In this document: piece after piece, positions 1 through 9,070 of the stretch
Layout of the letters: each line of letters starts with the position of its first letter
How positions within the stretch are numbered: position 1 is the stretch's first letter
NCBI GenBank assembly: GCA_964344035.1
Contig: CAYFLK010000024.1
Location: 1-49,534, forward strand
Source: UBA1014 sp964344035
GTDB taxonomy: Bacteria > SAR324 > NAC60-12
Length of the DNA stretch: 49,534 nucleotides
Direction of reading: 5' to 3'
The notes under the pieces: model-generated
Databases searched by the model: none
Seen by the model: the letters and a program-made list of their open reading frames with translations, nothing else
Told to the model about the DNA's origin: nothing
Program-made: the position numbers and the translations under genes

Positions 1-26
1 ACAGTTTAGTACCGTTAGGAGGGGAA

Positions 27-53
27 ATCAACACTTAAGGAGAACAGAGCCTA
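27..53 (+). repeat. Left copy of near-terminal inverted repeat
   Basis: This 27-base site consists of ATCAACACTTAA, a spacer triplet (GGA) and GAACAGAGCCTA. The reverse complement of 49483-49509 has the same two 12-base arms with a different spacer (CTC). Weaker similarity continues outward from the arms towards the window edge. It lies just beyond the 3' end of the lipoprotein gene. It may be a dispersed intergenic repeat at which assembly stopped, or a regulatory site. No other copy was noticed in the window. Confidence 0.6.
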
Positions 54-88
54 TTATTTTGAATGCATGAAATACTGCATAATATACT

Positions 89-1132
89 TCACAGATCATA
101 ACGATAAACCTTGTCAAAGAAGAAATACCGGTTCAGGGCCATATTGCGTGATAAATCAGGGAAGTAATCGTCTGTCTTATCTTCGATGGTTTTTCTGCTA
201 ATGCTCCAACGCTGTATATTATCTCCCAGTTTAAGCTGGTAAATGCCGAAGTCAACGAATGCACGAAATTGTTTTTGATTCATATAGAGCACATCCGGGG
301 CAAATTCCCGGCGTTTACTTTGGCTAATCACTCGGATAACATCACCGCTCAGAATCAGGCTGTATTTAACAAGGCGTGGAGGTGTCCAGGGCATGCCTGG
401 ATTTTGCCTCATATCTTTCAAAGTACTGCGATGATCGTAAACGGAGCGCAAAGAATCCGGCATATTTAACAGACGTCCTTCAACATTTCCCGGTGCCAGC
501 TTTCTGAAATTTATGAATTTATCGAATTCGTGGCGGATGAACCCCATGCTTGTTTTTTGCCTCAGACCGAGGCCGATGGAGTTGAGTGAATATTGGGCCA
601 ACTGTTCAGGTGTATGACGATAAACAAGATGTTCAGTGAAAAAAATGCCTGTATCGTTTGAGATAGTTCCACTGATGGTTTTCCCTGATGGCGTGTTGAG
701 CCGCACTTTCAGCTGCATTTCTTCAGCTAAACGGAGATTTTTCCCCAGACTCTCAAATTCAAGTTCAACTTTTCCGGTGAGTAGGACTCGTGTCCAGTTA
801 TGTAGTTCCTCGCGCACGCGCATTAATTCAGGATTGTGGATCAAAGCGGCATGCAGGCGCTGGTAGGCTTTTTCGAATTTCTTTTGTTTAATGTATTCGC
901 GATAACGTACCAGGTTTTCTGCGGCTATTTTTTGGTTCACCCGTGCCAGTGCCTCCTGTATCTCCACACTCTCAGGCTTTTCGACAAAAGCCTTGCGATA
1001 CTCAATGGCGGATTCCTCCCAGCGTTCTTCGGCTTCCAGTTTTTTCCCCCGGTCATAATTCAGGGAGCATCCGGTTATGGCAAGAGCAACGAGCGTAAAG
1101 AGAATACGCGAGGAAAATTGAGTATGATTCAT
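89..1132 (-). CDS. TPR-like outer-membrane lipoprotein of unknown function
   Basis: The 347-residue protein begins with a lipoprotein signal: a hydrophobic segment ending in LAITGC, with Cys22 as the expected lipidation site, so it is probably anchored in the outer membrane. Residues about 30-110 are helical, with tandem tetratricopeptide-like repeats (EERWEESAIEYRKAF, KKFEKAYQRLHAAL). The remaining two thirds is mixed alpha/beta with no family I recognise. It starts 9 bases after the guaB stop on the same strand and may be cotranscribed with it, although a functional link is not obvious. A scaffold role in an envelope complex is conceivable but unproven. Confidence 0.75.
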   Translation of the reverse strand: MNHTQFSSRILFTLVALAITGCSLNYDRGKKLEAEERWEESAIEYRKAFVEKPESVEIQEALARVNQKIAAENLVRYREYIKQKKFEKAYQRLHAALIHNPELMRVREELHNWTRVLLTGKVELEFESLGKNLRLAEEMQLKVRLNTPSGKTISGTISNDTGIFFTEHLVYRHTPEQLAQYSLNSIGLGLRQKTSMGFIRHEFDKFINFRKLAPGNVEGRLLNMPDSLRSVYDHRSTLKDMRQNPGMPWTPPRLVKYSLILSGDVIRVISQSKRREFAPDVLYMNQKQFRAFVDFGIYQLKLGDNIQRWSISRKTIEDKTDDYFPDLSRNMALNRYFFFDKVYRYDL

Positions 1133-1141
1133 TTGAAGGTG

Positions 1142-2623
1142 TCAGGTTTCAACTTTCATGGCAGGGTAATTGGGGGCTTCTTCTGTGATGTACACGTCAT
1201 GCACATGGCTTTCTCTAAGTCCGGCGTTGGTAATTCTGACAAAACATGGTTTTGAGCGCAGTTCCGTGATGTTGCGACAGCCAGTGTAACCCATTCCTGA
1301 ACGCAATCCCCCGATAAACTGGTACACTGTTTCCGATAAAGGCCCCTTATACGGCACTCGTCCTTCAATTCCTTCAGGAACCAGTTTTTGCACCTCATCA
1401 GTTTCCTGTTGAAAGTAACGATCACGGCTGCCTTCTTTCATGGCGCCGAGGGAACCCATACCGCGGTAGAGTTTGTATCTGCGTCCCTGGTAGAGAATGA
1501 CCTGTCCGGGGGTTTCGGCGGCCCCCGCAAATAGACTGCCGATCATCACCGTGTGCGCTCCGGCAGCGATGGCCTTGACGATGTCGCCTGAATACTTGAT
1601 TCCACCGTCAGCGATAATCGGAATATCCAAGGGCTTCAGGGATTGTGCAACTTTGGTTAAGGCTGTAACTTGCGGCATGCCGATCCCCGCAATCATGCGG
1701 GTAGTGCAGATCGATCCGGGACCGATTCCCACTTTGACAGCATCAACCCCCGCTTCGGCCAGGGCCAGGGCGCCTTCTCCGGTGGCGACATTTCCTCCGA
1801 TTATTTGTAAATCAGGAAAATGCAAACTGAGGTTTCTGATACAGTCGATAACTTTGCTGGAATGCCCGTGAGCGGAATCAACAACGACAAGATCCACTCC
1901 ACTTTTTTCCAGAGCTTCGGCCCGTTCCAGCACATTTCCGCCGACCCCCAATGCTGCACCCACAAGCAGACGTCCGGCGGAATCTTTGTTTGCGTTCGGA
2001 TATTTTCGGGATTTTTCAATGTCCTTGATGGTGATCAGTCCCTGCAGGGAGAAGTCGTCATTGACTACCAGCAGTTTTTCTATCCGGTGTTCATGCAGCA
2101 GGCGTTTGGCATCCTCCATTTCAATTCCCGGAGAAACGGTAATCAAACGATCCTTCCCCCCGGTCATTAAATCGGAAACCGGTCGTTCATGATTGGTCTC
2201 GAACCGCAGATCCCGGTTGGTGAGGATCCCCACCAGTTCTTTCCCGCGAGTCACCGGAACCCCTGAGATGCGGTATCGTTCCATCAAACCAAGTGCTTCG
2301 TTGATTGGCCGGTCGGGTTCTATGGTGATGGGGTCTGTGATCATACCGCTTTCGGAACGTTTCACCTGGCTGACCTGGTCCGCCTGCTCGGAGATGGTCA
2401 TGTTTTTATGAATCACCCCCAGCCCGCCTTCCTGTGCCATACAGATGGCGGTTGCTGACTCGGTGACTGTATCCATCGCAGCGCTGAGGAGGGGGATGTT
2501 GCATTCAAGCTCACGGGTCAGACGGCTGCCGACCGATACTTCCGCGGGCAGTACTTCAGAGTAACCCGGAACAAGTAGTACGTCGTCATAAGTCAGGCTG
2601 TCTTCTATTTGTTGCTGAGTCAT
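1142..2623 (-). CDS. guaB: Inosine-5'-monophosphate dehydrogenase
   Basis: It catalyses the NAD-dependent oxidation of IMP to XMP, the committed step of GMP synthesis in the cytoplasm. At 493 residues it has the usual bacterial length. The N-terminal barrel start (LTYDDVLLVPG) is followed by two CBS domains (about residues 95-205) inserted in the barrel. The phosphate loop GPGSICTTR carries catalytic Cys306, and the flap region contains GMGSLGAM and EGIEGRVPYKG. The start follows ACAAGAAA with no clear Shine-Dalgarno, but it aligns with the family N-terminus. A promoter candidate lies about 110 bases upstream. No guaA is adjacent, unlike in many proteobacteria. Confidence 0.97.
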   Translation of the reverse strand: MTQQQIEDSLTYDDVLLVPGYSEVLPAEVSVGSRLTRELECNIPLLSAAMDTVTESATAICMAQEGGLGVIHKNMTISEQADQVSQVKRSESGMITDPITIEPDRPINEALGLMERYRISGVPVTRGKELVGILTNRDLRFETNHERPVSDLMTGGKDRLITVSPGIEMEDAKRLLHEHRIEKLLVVNDDFSLQGLITIKDIEKSRKYPNANKDSAGRLLVGAALGVGGNVLERAEALEKSGVDLVVVDSAHGHSSKVIDCIRNLSLHFPDLQIIGGNVATGEGALALAEAGVDAVKVGIGPGSICTTRMIAGIGMPQVTALTKVAQSLKPLDIPIIADGGIKYSGDIVKAIAAGAHTVMIGSLFAGAAETPGQVILYQGRRYKLYRGMGSLGAMKEGSRDRYFQQETDEVQKLVPEGIEGRVPYKGPLSETVYQFIGGLRSGMGYTGCRNITELRSKPCFVRITNAGLRESHVHDVYITEEAPNYPAMKVET

Positions 2624-3083
2624 TTTCTTGTAACCAGTGGAGTGAATATGCAGTAGCTCAGTGAATTGAAAAGCAGGTTGCGCGGAGCGGGAATGTGATC
2701 ACACGCTAAATGAAGGTGTGGGTTTTTTAACAATAAAGAATGCTAAGCAATCAGTTGAATGTCAAGTACTCCATCCATTCAGGAATCCTTCCCGCTGCCT
2801 GGTTAAACACGTACAAGCTCCTCACCGTCTCTGCCGAAAAAAAGGGTGCGAATCCGTTGACTGCTAAATTCCCTCCAGGCGTACCAGTTGTCGTGATGAG
2901 TGAATTGATGATGGCCCAGGTTTGCGTCAAACGGGATTAGTTTTTTGCGTGACGGCAGTGATTACTGCCTGCTCCGCTGTTCAGGAAATCAGTGGATGAA
3001 TGCGACTGCTTTTGAAAGAACGAGCCGGAGTCATTTCCAAAATCGTCTCCGGTTCATCATTACATTACTGACTGAATGTCAGA
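2624..3083. other. Non-coding region between chaC and guaB
   Basis: No convincing gene is seen in these 460 bases. Short open frames on the plus strand (2740-2940 and 2945-3172) have no recognisable protein features. The region holds the guaB promoter candidate (2737-2765). It also contains a weak hairpin, CACAC/GTGTG, followed by six T residues around 2700-2728, which would face the plus strand where nothing is known to be transcribed. Confidence 0.5.
2737..2765 (-). promoter_or_regulatory. Candidate sigma70-type promoter of guaB
   Basis: On the minus strand a perfect -35 hexamer TTGACA (2760-2765) is followed after 17 bases by CATTCT (2737-2742), a poor -10 that matches TATAAT at three of six positions. 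Transcription from here would give a 5' leader of roughly 105 bases before guaB. The call rests only on the -35 match and the spacing. Confidence 0.35.
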
Positions 3084-3761
3084 TCAGAAATTACTTTCCG
3101 AAAGATCGTCTGCTTGCATCAGAACGCGTTCCAGAACAGGGTCTCGCAACCCCATCCGGTGCAGACTGGTGACGGTATTAAACAAATATTCCCGACAGTG
3201 TCCTTTCTGACCGCGGGCCTGAAAAACATAACGCGCTAGCCGATCCAATTCCTGAGGAGCAAGATAGTGTTCATGTCCGCGATTAACCACGAAGGCAAGG
3301 GCTTCAATATCACACCCCTGCTCACACTTCACTTTCACCCAGGTCGGGACATATGTATCAGCAAACATTTCACGTTCCCACAGCCGCAAAAGTTCTGGTT
3401 CCAGGTCGGCAAACGCAATGTGAAAGACCACTCCTTCACAAAAACCCCCTGTGTCCAGTCCCAGCACAACACCCGGGGTTTTGCGGGTCCCGCGATAAAC
3501 AGTGGACTGCACGCAAAGCCTACGGTGGTATCCCTCCAGCATGCCCCTGCGGCTTTCCTGGAGGCACACGTCGGGGTTCCACATCAATGAACCGTAACCA
3601 AAAACCCAAACACCGTTCAGGGTGTTTCGTTGAGACATAATGCGCCGCACAGCGTTTGCCAGCTCTTCCTTACTATACCTGCGTACAGCATCCGCATCGG
3701 CGCCCTCGGCCCAGCGGTTTGGAGAACCCGGAAAATCTTCGTTTTCGCTTAAGAGGTTCAT
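3084..3761 (-). CDS. chaC: Glutathione-specific gamma-glutamylcyclotransferase (ChaC family)
   Basis: ChaC enzymes cleave glutathione to 5-oxoproline and Cys-Gly in the cytoplasm. The 225-residue protein has the family signature VFGYGSLMWNPD (glycine loop at residues 55-59) and the expected catalytic glutamate, E109, in GFCEGVVF. Later family features are EALAFVVN and YVFQARGQKGHCREYLFNTV. Its start codon overlaps the stop of ppnN in TGATG, so the two are probably translationally coupled. The first 45 residues precede the conserved fold and are not diagnostic. Confidence 0.92.
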   Translation of the reverse strand: MNLLSENEDFPGSPNRWAEGADADAVRRYSKEELANAVRRIMSQRNTLNGVWVFGYGSLMWNPDVCLQESRRGMLEGYHRRLCVQSTVYRGTRKTPGVVLGLDTGGFCEGVVFHIAFADLEPELLRLWEREMFADTYVPTWVKVKCEQGCDIEALAFVVNRGHEHYLAPQELDRLARYVFQARGQKGHCREYLFNTVTSLHRMGLRDPVLERVLMQADDLSESNF

Positions 3762-5119
3762 CAGACAGTTATACGGTAACAGGGTTGGTAAACGGAGTTG
3801 CTGGGCAGCTTCATGCGGTTTTGTTCACAAAAAGCCTTCAGCAGCGTATCCAGCGAACTCAACATTGCAGGATCGCCCTTGATTTCAAAGGGGCCGTGTT
3901 CTTCAACTGTGCGGATTCCCTTATCTTTGACGTTGCCGGCTACGATGCCTGAGAAAAGCCGCCTCAAGTTGGCGGCAAGAATATAACGGTCCTGATGCGG
4001 ATCGAGGGCCAACCCTGACATGCTTTCGTGACTTGGTTCGAAGGGGTTTTGGTATTCAGTTTCGATATGCGCCATCCAGTTGAAATAATAAGCGTCTCCT
4101 GTTGTATTACGGTACTTCCGGACCTGACGAACCCCTTTCAGCATGGAGGTGGCGACCGCTACCGGATCATCAATTATGATCTGGTAATGCTCCCGTGTTT
4201 GTTGGCCCAGGGTCTCAGTGATGAAAGTGTCCAGCAATTCGTAATAAGATTCACATGTCCGCGGCCCGCTGAAGACGAGAGGAAACGGCATTTCAGTGTT
4301 TTCAGGGTGCATAAGGATGCCGAGGATGTAGAGGATTTCCTCCACAGTTCCCACCCCGCCCGGGAAAATGACGAACCCGTGTCCGATCCGGACGAATGCT
4401 TCCAGCCGTTTCTCGATGTCAGGCATCACTACCAGCGAGTTGACGATAGGGTTCGGGGATTCGGATGCGATGATCCCCGGTTCGGTAATGCCAATGTAAC
4501 GGCCGCTTTCTATGCGCTGTTTGGCGTGTCCGATGGTCGCGCCTTTCATCGGTCCTTTCATCGCCCCGGAACCGCAGCCGGTGCAGATGTTGAATCCACG
4601 CAAGCCAAGCTGGTGACCCACTTCCTTTGTGTAATCATACTCGGTGCGGTCTATCGAATGCCCGCCCCAGCATACCACCAGGTTTAAATCGGCAAGTTCT
4701 TTGAGTAACCCGGCATTGCGCAGGATGTGGTAGATGAAATCGGTGATTCCCTGTGACTGTGTGAGATCGAAACGGCTTCCGGGGCGCAGTTCGGTCTCCA
4801 CGTATACAATGTCCCGAAGCACGGTGAAAAGGTGATCGCGGATGCCCCGGATCAGTCGTCCGTCCACAAACGCGCTATCAGGTGCATTGAGCAATTCCAG
4901 TTTAATCCCACGGGTTTCCTGGATGACGTTGATCTCGAAGTCCCGGTGCCGCTCCAGCACTTCCTTGCCGCTGTCGGTCATTTCCGCGCTGTTGAGTACT
5001 GCAAGCGCGCAGCGGCGAAAAACTTCGCGCAGACCCACGCGGTTGGATCCGCTCAGTTTACGGATTTCTTTTTGGGTGAGAAAATCCAGCGTGCCTTTTG
5101 GCCGGATGAATGCGTCCAT
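3761..5119 (-). CDS. ppnN: Pyrimidine/purine nucleotide 5'-monophosphate nucleosidase (LOG family)
   Basis: This enzyme hydrolyses nucleoside 5'-monophosphates to free base and ribose 5-phosphate. In E. coli, PpnN (YgdH) is stimulated by (p)ppGpp. At 452 residues the protein matches the long PpnN subgroup rather than the short cytokinin-type LOG proteins. The Rossmann-like core runs from about 145 to 330, with GGHSI, the GCGSGAMKGPMKGA loop and the hallmark PGGVGTVEE at 253-261. Conserved N- and C-terminal extensions flank the core. It is first in a two-gene unit with chaC. Whether (p)ppGpp regulation applies here cannot be read from the sequence. Confidence 0.93.
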   Translation of the reverse strand: MDAFIRPKGTLDFLTQKEIRKLSGSNRVGLREVFRRCALAVLNSAEMTDSGKEVLERHRDFEINVIQETRGIKLELLNAPDSAFVDGRLIRGIRDHLFTVLRDIVYVETELRPGSRFDLTQSQGITDFIYHILRNAGLLKELADLNLVVCWGGHSIDRTEYDYTKEVGHQLGLRGFNICTGCGSGAMKGPMKGATIGHAKQRIESGRYIGITEPGIIASESPNPIVNSLVVMPDIEKRLEAFVRIGHGFVIFPGGVGTVEEILYILGILMHPENTEMPFPLVFSGPRTCESYYELLDTFITETLGQQTREHYQIIIDDPVAVATSMLKGVRQVRKYRNTTGDAYYFNWMAHIETEYQNPFEPSHESMSGLALDPHQDRYILAANLRRLFSGIVAGNVKDKGIRTVEEHGPFEIKGDPAMLSSLDTLLKAFCEQNRMKLPSNSVYQPCYRITV

Positions 5120-5446
5120 CGTTATGGTAAATAGCTGATGCCGAACTCCACGTGTTCTTCAGTAACTCTGTGCATCAGTCATGTGTGATTAAAATGGAAG
5201 GTTTTATGTGTACATTTGTTGAACAGGTGTCTGTGCGGACTTATGTGAAGCAATCCGGGACAGCATGAATTATGCTTGTACCAAGCTGATTATGCGGAAG
5301 AACTTTGATTCAAGCAGGTTCTGTTTGATTTCGAACATAATGCAACCCCATCCGGAACTGCCCGGTTACCGTGTAAGATCATCCTGATCTGCCAGAATGA
5401 ATGATTGAATAAAAGTGCGGGCTGACCAGCCCGTTCAGCAGGTGGC
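5120..5446. other. Non-coding region between fmdB and ppnN
   Basis: These 327 bases hold no supported gene. They carry the 3' side of fmdB and the upstream region of ppnN. I saw no strong promoter, terminator or repeat. Confidence 0.5.
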
Positions 5447-5647
5447 TCAGCGAAAAGGACTGTCGGCGGGTTTTCCGCAGGCGGTGGGCGCCGAAGAACC
5501 GGCGCCGACGGCAAAGCCGCTCAGCACTCTGCGTGAATCACGGTTACCGCACTCGGGGCACTCGATGGGGGAATCCATTTCAGAACCACGCCGCAATTCC
5601 GTGAATTCGGTGCGGCACTGTTCGCATTGGTAACTGTAAAGTGGCAT
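5447..5647 (-). CDS. FmdB-type zinc-ribbon regulatory protein
   Basis: The 66-residue protein begins MPLYSYQCEQC and has two cysteine pairs (CEQC, CPEC) forming a zinc ribbon, followed by a glycine/serine/alanine-rich tail (FAVGAGSSAP). This is the typical FmdB/CxxC_CxxC_SSSS layout. The start at 5647 was chosen over an upstream in-frame start because the family begins with MPxYxYxC and an AGGA element lies upstream. Function is poorly known: FmdB was proposed as a regulator of amidase/formamidase genes. It is transcribed divergently from yejA. Confidence 0.88.
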   Translation of the reverse strand: MPLYSYQCEQCRTEFTELRRGSEMDSPIECPECGNRDSRRVLSGFAVGAGSSAPTACGKPADSPFR

Positions 5648-5837
5648 TTTGAATAATCCTGAAGTGAGTTGAGTTTTAATTGATCCTATGTTAACACATA
5701 CACCCGTCAGAGGCACGATGTTTTTCCCTTGCTGAATCTCTTCCGGGAGAAACAAGGCATGGGATTTGGCTTGTTAAGTTGGTCCAATCGATAAGAACAT
5801 AAAAATGAATTGTCAACACTATTTAAGGGAGAATACT

Positions 5838-7694
5838 ATGAAAAAAAGAAGAAACCCGGTCTGCCTGCTGGCAGCATTGTTGTTGCTTTCCATACCAGGC
5901 ATACCTGTCTTGGCGCAATCCGAGGTAATTGTAGCGCATGCGATTGCCATGAACGGCACCCCGAAATATGGACCGGGGTTCACCCATTTTGAATACACAA
6001 ACCCAGACGCACCGAAGCGTGGAGAAGTGCGATTAAGCTCGATCGGCACCTTTGACAGCTTCAACGGCTTCATTCCCAAAGGCATTTCTGCCGATGGATT
6101 GGGAATGATTTACGATACGCTGACAACAGGTTCTTCCGATGAGGCCTTTACCGAGTATGGGCTGGTCGCGGAAAAAATCGAATACCCTGAAGACCGTAAA
6201 TGGGTGACATACCACCTCAACCCGAAAGCCCGTTTTCATGACGGGGAACCGATCAAGCCCGAAGACGTTATATTCACGTTCAATACTTTGCTGGAAAAAG
6301 GGGCGCCGTTTTACAAGTCATATTATGGGGAAATCGTAAAAGTGGAAAAACTGGGACCTAGAACAGTTAAATTCCACTTCAATCCCGAAACCACCAACCG
6401 TGAACTGGTGCTGATCACAGGACAATTGCCGGTTTTGCCCAAGCACTACTGGGAAGGCAAGGACTTCACCAAGTCCACCCTCGAAGCCCCACTTGGCAGC
6501 GGACCATATCGCATCAACAAATTCGAGGCAGGCAAGTACATTATCTACGAAAGGGTGAAGGACTACTGGGGAGAAGACCTGCCGGTACACCGGGGCATGA
6601 ACAATTTCAACAGGGTCCGTTACGACTACTATCGGGACGCGACCGTCGCCCTGGAAGCATTCAAAGCGGGTGAATATGATTTCCGCGAGGAAAACAACTC
6701 AAAGCTCTGGGCCACCGCTTACAGCGGGGACGCGTTCGATCAGGAGTTGACAGTGAAAGACGAGATTTCCCATGAACTTCCGCGCGGCATGCAGGGTTTC
6801 GCCTTCAATATCCGGCGCTCCATTTTCAAGGACCGCAAGGTGCGCGAGGCGATCGGCTACGCATTCGATTTCGAATGGAGTAACAAAAATCTTTTCTACG
6901 GCCAGTACAGGCGCACGGACAGTTTTTTCGAAAATTCAGAACTTGCCTCAAGCGGACTGCCATCTCCGGAGGAACTTGCCATCCTCGAACCACTGCGGGA
7001 ACACCTTCCGGATGAGGTATTCTCCAATGAATACAAACCGCCGGTGACCGACGGTTCAGGAACAATCCGCGGCCACCTACGCACCGCTTCCAGGATCCTT
7101 AAAGAGGCTGGATGGGACATCAAAGACGGTAAGCGGGTAAATGCTGAAACCGGAGAGGAGTTGAAGTTCGAAATCCTGCTGATCTCACCTGCGTTTGAAC
7201 GCATAGTGCTGCCGTTCAAGAAAAACCTAGACCGCCTCGGCATCGATGCAAGCATCCGCGTGGTAGATACCTCGCAGTATATCAATCGCATTCGTTCATA
7301 CGATTTTGACATGTTTGTGATGGTGATCGGTCAGTCCCTCTCGCCCGGAAACGAGCAGGACAACTACTGGAGCTGCAAAGCCGCGGAAACGCAGGGAACG
7401 CGCAACTTCATGGGAATCTGCAATCCTGCGATTGATCAACTGATCCGACTTGTCATCGAGGCCCCGGACCGCGAATCGCTGATCAACCGCACCCGGGCCC
7501 TGGACCGGGCCTTGCTGTGGGGACACTATGTGGTTCCGCACTGGCACATCAACTACTTCCGGCTCGCCTACTGGAACAAGTTCTCTCGGCCGAAAATCAC
7601 CCCGAAATACGGACTCGGTTTCTTCACCTGGTGGGTTGATGCGGATAAAGAAAAAATCTTGATCGAGAAAAAACCCAAGCTGAAAACTGAGTAG
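5838..7694 (+). CDS. yejA: Extracellular peptide-binding protein, YejA type
   Basis: This is the periplasmic solute-binding component (SBP family 5) of a YejABEF-type importer for oligopeptides or microcin-like peptides. The 618-residue product starts with a Sec signal peptide (MKKRRNPVC, then a leucine-rich core and PVLAQ). The mature part has the family 5 pattern, including FDSFNGFIPKG, FHDGEPIKPEDVIFTFN, GSGPYRI and RKVREAIGYAFDFEW. The start at 5838 follows AGGGAG with good spacing, so an upstream in-frame ATG at 5805 is rejected. An intrinsic terminator follows directly, separating it from the permease genes. Confidence 0.93.
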   Translation: MKKRRNPVCLLAALLLLSIPGIPVLAQSEVIVAHAIAMNGTPKYGPGFTHFEYTNPDAPKRGEVRLSSIGTFDSFNGFIPKGISADGLGMIYDTLTTGSSDEAFTEYGLVAEKIEYPEDRKWVTYHLNPKARFHDGEPIKPEDVIFTFNTLLEKGAPFYKSYYGEIVKVEKLGPRTVKFHFNPETTNRELVLITGQLPVLPKHYWEGKDFTKSTLEAPLGSGPYRINKFEAGKYIIYERVKDYWGEDLPVHRGMNNFNRVRYDYYRDATVALEAFKAGEYDFREENNSKLWATAYSGDAFDQELTVKDEISHELPRGMQGFAFNIRRSIFKDRKVREAIGYAFDFEWSNKNLFYGQYRRTDSFFENSELASSGLPSPEELAILEPLREHLPDEVFSNEYKPPVTDGSGTIRGHLRTASRILKEAGWDIKDGKRVNAETGEELKFEILLISPAFERIVLPFKKNLDRLGIDASIRVVDTSQYINRIRSYDFDMFVMVIGQSLSPGNEQDNYWSCKAAETQGTRNFMGICNPAIDQLIRLVIEAPDRESLINRTRALDRALLWGHYVVPHWHINYFRLAYWNKFSRPKITPKYGLGFFTWWVDADKEKILIEKKPKLKTE

Positions 7695-7727
7695 TCTGGA
7701 GACTCCCCACTTGCTGTTAATGGCAAA

Positions 7728-7765
7728 GCCGCGGTTGCCCTTCATCCGGCATCCGCGGTTTTTTT
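7728..7765 (+). terminator. Rho-independent terminator after yejA
   Basis: GCCGCGGTTGCC (7728-7739) pairs with GGCATCCGCGGT (7748-7759) with one mismatch and an 8-base loop, followed by seven T residues (7759-7765). It lies about 33 bases past the yejA stop and about 190 bases before yejB. It would end or attenuate transcription so that the binding protein is made in excess of the membrane components. Confidence 0.88.
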
Positions 7766-7953
7766 CTACCCGCGACAGTAATGGGGATATATAGATGCTC
7801 CAGCAATTCCTGATTTCACCGGAACCGAGTGCCGAATTCATTGTTACGGCCAGGAAAACCTGAACACACACATCCTCCCATATCATAAATACACTGTGCT
7901 ATCTGCATGTGCATCAGCATTGTTGAACCTCCGCTGATTCCAGTCTTCACTCC

Positions 7954-9054
7954 ATGACCGCCTACATCATCCGCCGTCTGATTCTCATAGTACCCACGCT
8001 GCTGGGGATCATGATCCTTAATTTCTTCATTATCCAGATTGCACCCGGGGGACCGGTGGAGCAGATGATTGCCAAACTTCAGGGCACCGCGGTAAGCGCC
8101 ACTGAGCGGATATCAGGGGGCGGCGAAGATGTGAAGACCACCGGAAAACCAAAAGGGGCCGGAGCAGAATCAAAATACCGCGGGGCGCAGGGACTCGATC
8201 CGGAACTGGTGAAGGAAATTGAACGGATGTACGGGTTCGACAAGCCGATTTATGTCCGTTTTATTGACATGCTTCGCAATTACCTGGTTTTCAATTTTGG
8301 AGATAGTTTCTTCCGTGATAGGAAAGTAACGGACCTGATACTTGAAAAGATGCCGGTTTCAATTTCTCTCGGTGTTTGGAGCACCCTTGCAGTGTATCTG
8401 GTAAGCATCCCACTCGGCATCCGCAAGGCAGTGCGGCATGGTTCACGATTTGATGTCTGGAGCAGCACGGTGGTTATTTTCGGAAATGCGATCCCCACCT
8501 TCCTCTTCGCGATACTGCTGATCATCCTGTTTGCCGGTGGCAACTATTTCAGCTGGTTTCCCCTGCGCGGGCTGTTTTCAGACAACTTTGATTCACTCAC
8601 ACTGGCGGAGAAAATTCTCGATTATTTCTGGCATTTGACCCTGCCGATAATTTCCATCCTGATCGGAGCATTTGCCACACTGACGATGCTGACGAAGAAT
8701 TCGTTCCTGGATGAGATAAACAAGCAGTATGTGATGACTGCGCGCGCAAAAGGTCTGACCGAACGACGGGTGCTTTATGGGCACGTCTTCCGCAATGCGA
8801 TGCTGATCATCATCGCTGGTTTTCCCGCGGCATTTATCAGCATGTTCTTCACCGGATCACTGCTGATCGAAATTATTTTTTCACTTGACGGACTGGGCCT
8901 GCTTGGATTCGAATCAGCGATTCAACGCGACTATCCGGTAATGTTTGGGACGTTGTACATTTTTACCTTGCTTGGGCTGGTGGTCGGACTGATCAGCGAC
9001 ATCACCTACACCATTGTCGATCCACGCATCGATTTCGAAACAAGGGAAACCTGA
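7954..9054 (+). CDS. yejB: Peptide ABC transporter permease, YejB type
   Basis: This is an inner-membrane permease that forms the transport channel with YejE. The 366-residue protein has the N-terminal helix MTAYIIRRLILIVPTLLGIMILNFF and APGGPVEQ, then a long hydrophilic loop (about 40-95, ERISGGGEDVKTT) characteristic of YejB. The membrane core follows. The EAA motif for ATPase contact is YVMTARAKGLTERRVLYGHVFRNA, followed by GSLLIEIIFSLDGLGLLGFE. No good Shine-Dalgarno is visible. It lies 259 bases after yejA beyond a terminator, so it probably has its own promoter or is expressed by readthrough. Confidence 0.93.
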   Translation: MTAYIIRRLILIVPTLLGIMILNFFIIQIAPGGPVEQMIAKLQGTAVSATERISGGGEDVKTTGKPKGAGAESKYRGAQGLDPELVKEIERMYGFDKPIYVRFIDMLRNYLVFNFGDSFFRDRKVTDLILEKMPVSISLGVWSTLAVYLVSIPLGIRKAVRHGSRFDVWSSTVVIFGNAIPTFLFAILLIILFAGGNYFSWFPLRGLFSDNFDSLTLAEKILDYFWHLTLPIISILIGAFATLTMLTKNSFLDEINKQYVMTARAKGLTERRVLYGHVFRNAMLIIIAGFPAAFISMFFTGSLLIEIIFSLDGLGLLGFESAIQRDYPVMFGTLYIFTLLGLVVGLISDITYTIVDPRIDFETRET

Positions 9055-9070
9055 TCCGTCTGTATTCATC

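Noticed and set aside
2740..3172. Two short plus-strand frames between guaB and chaC
   Set aside because: No ribosome site and no protein-like pattern. The second runs into chaC antisense, and the region is better explained as the guaB promoter region.
4028..4687. Long plus-strand frame of 219 codons
   Set aside because: It is antisense to ppnN, which has full-length conserved LOG motifs. The opposite-strand frame has no family features.
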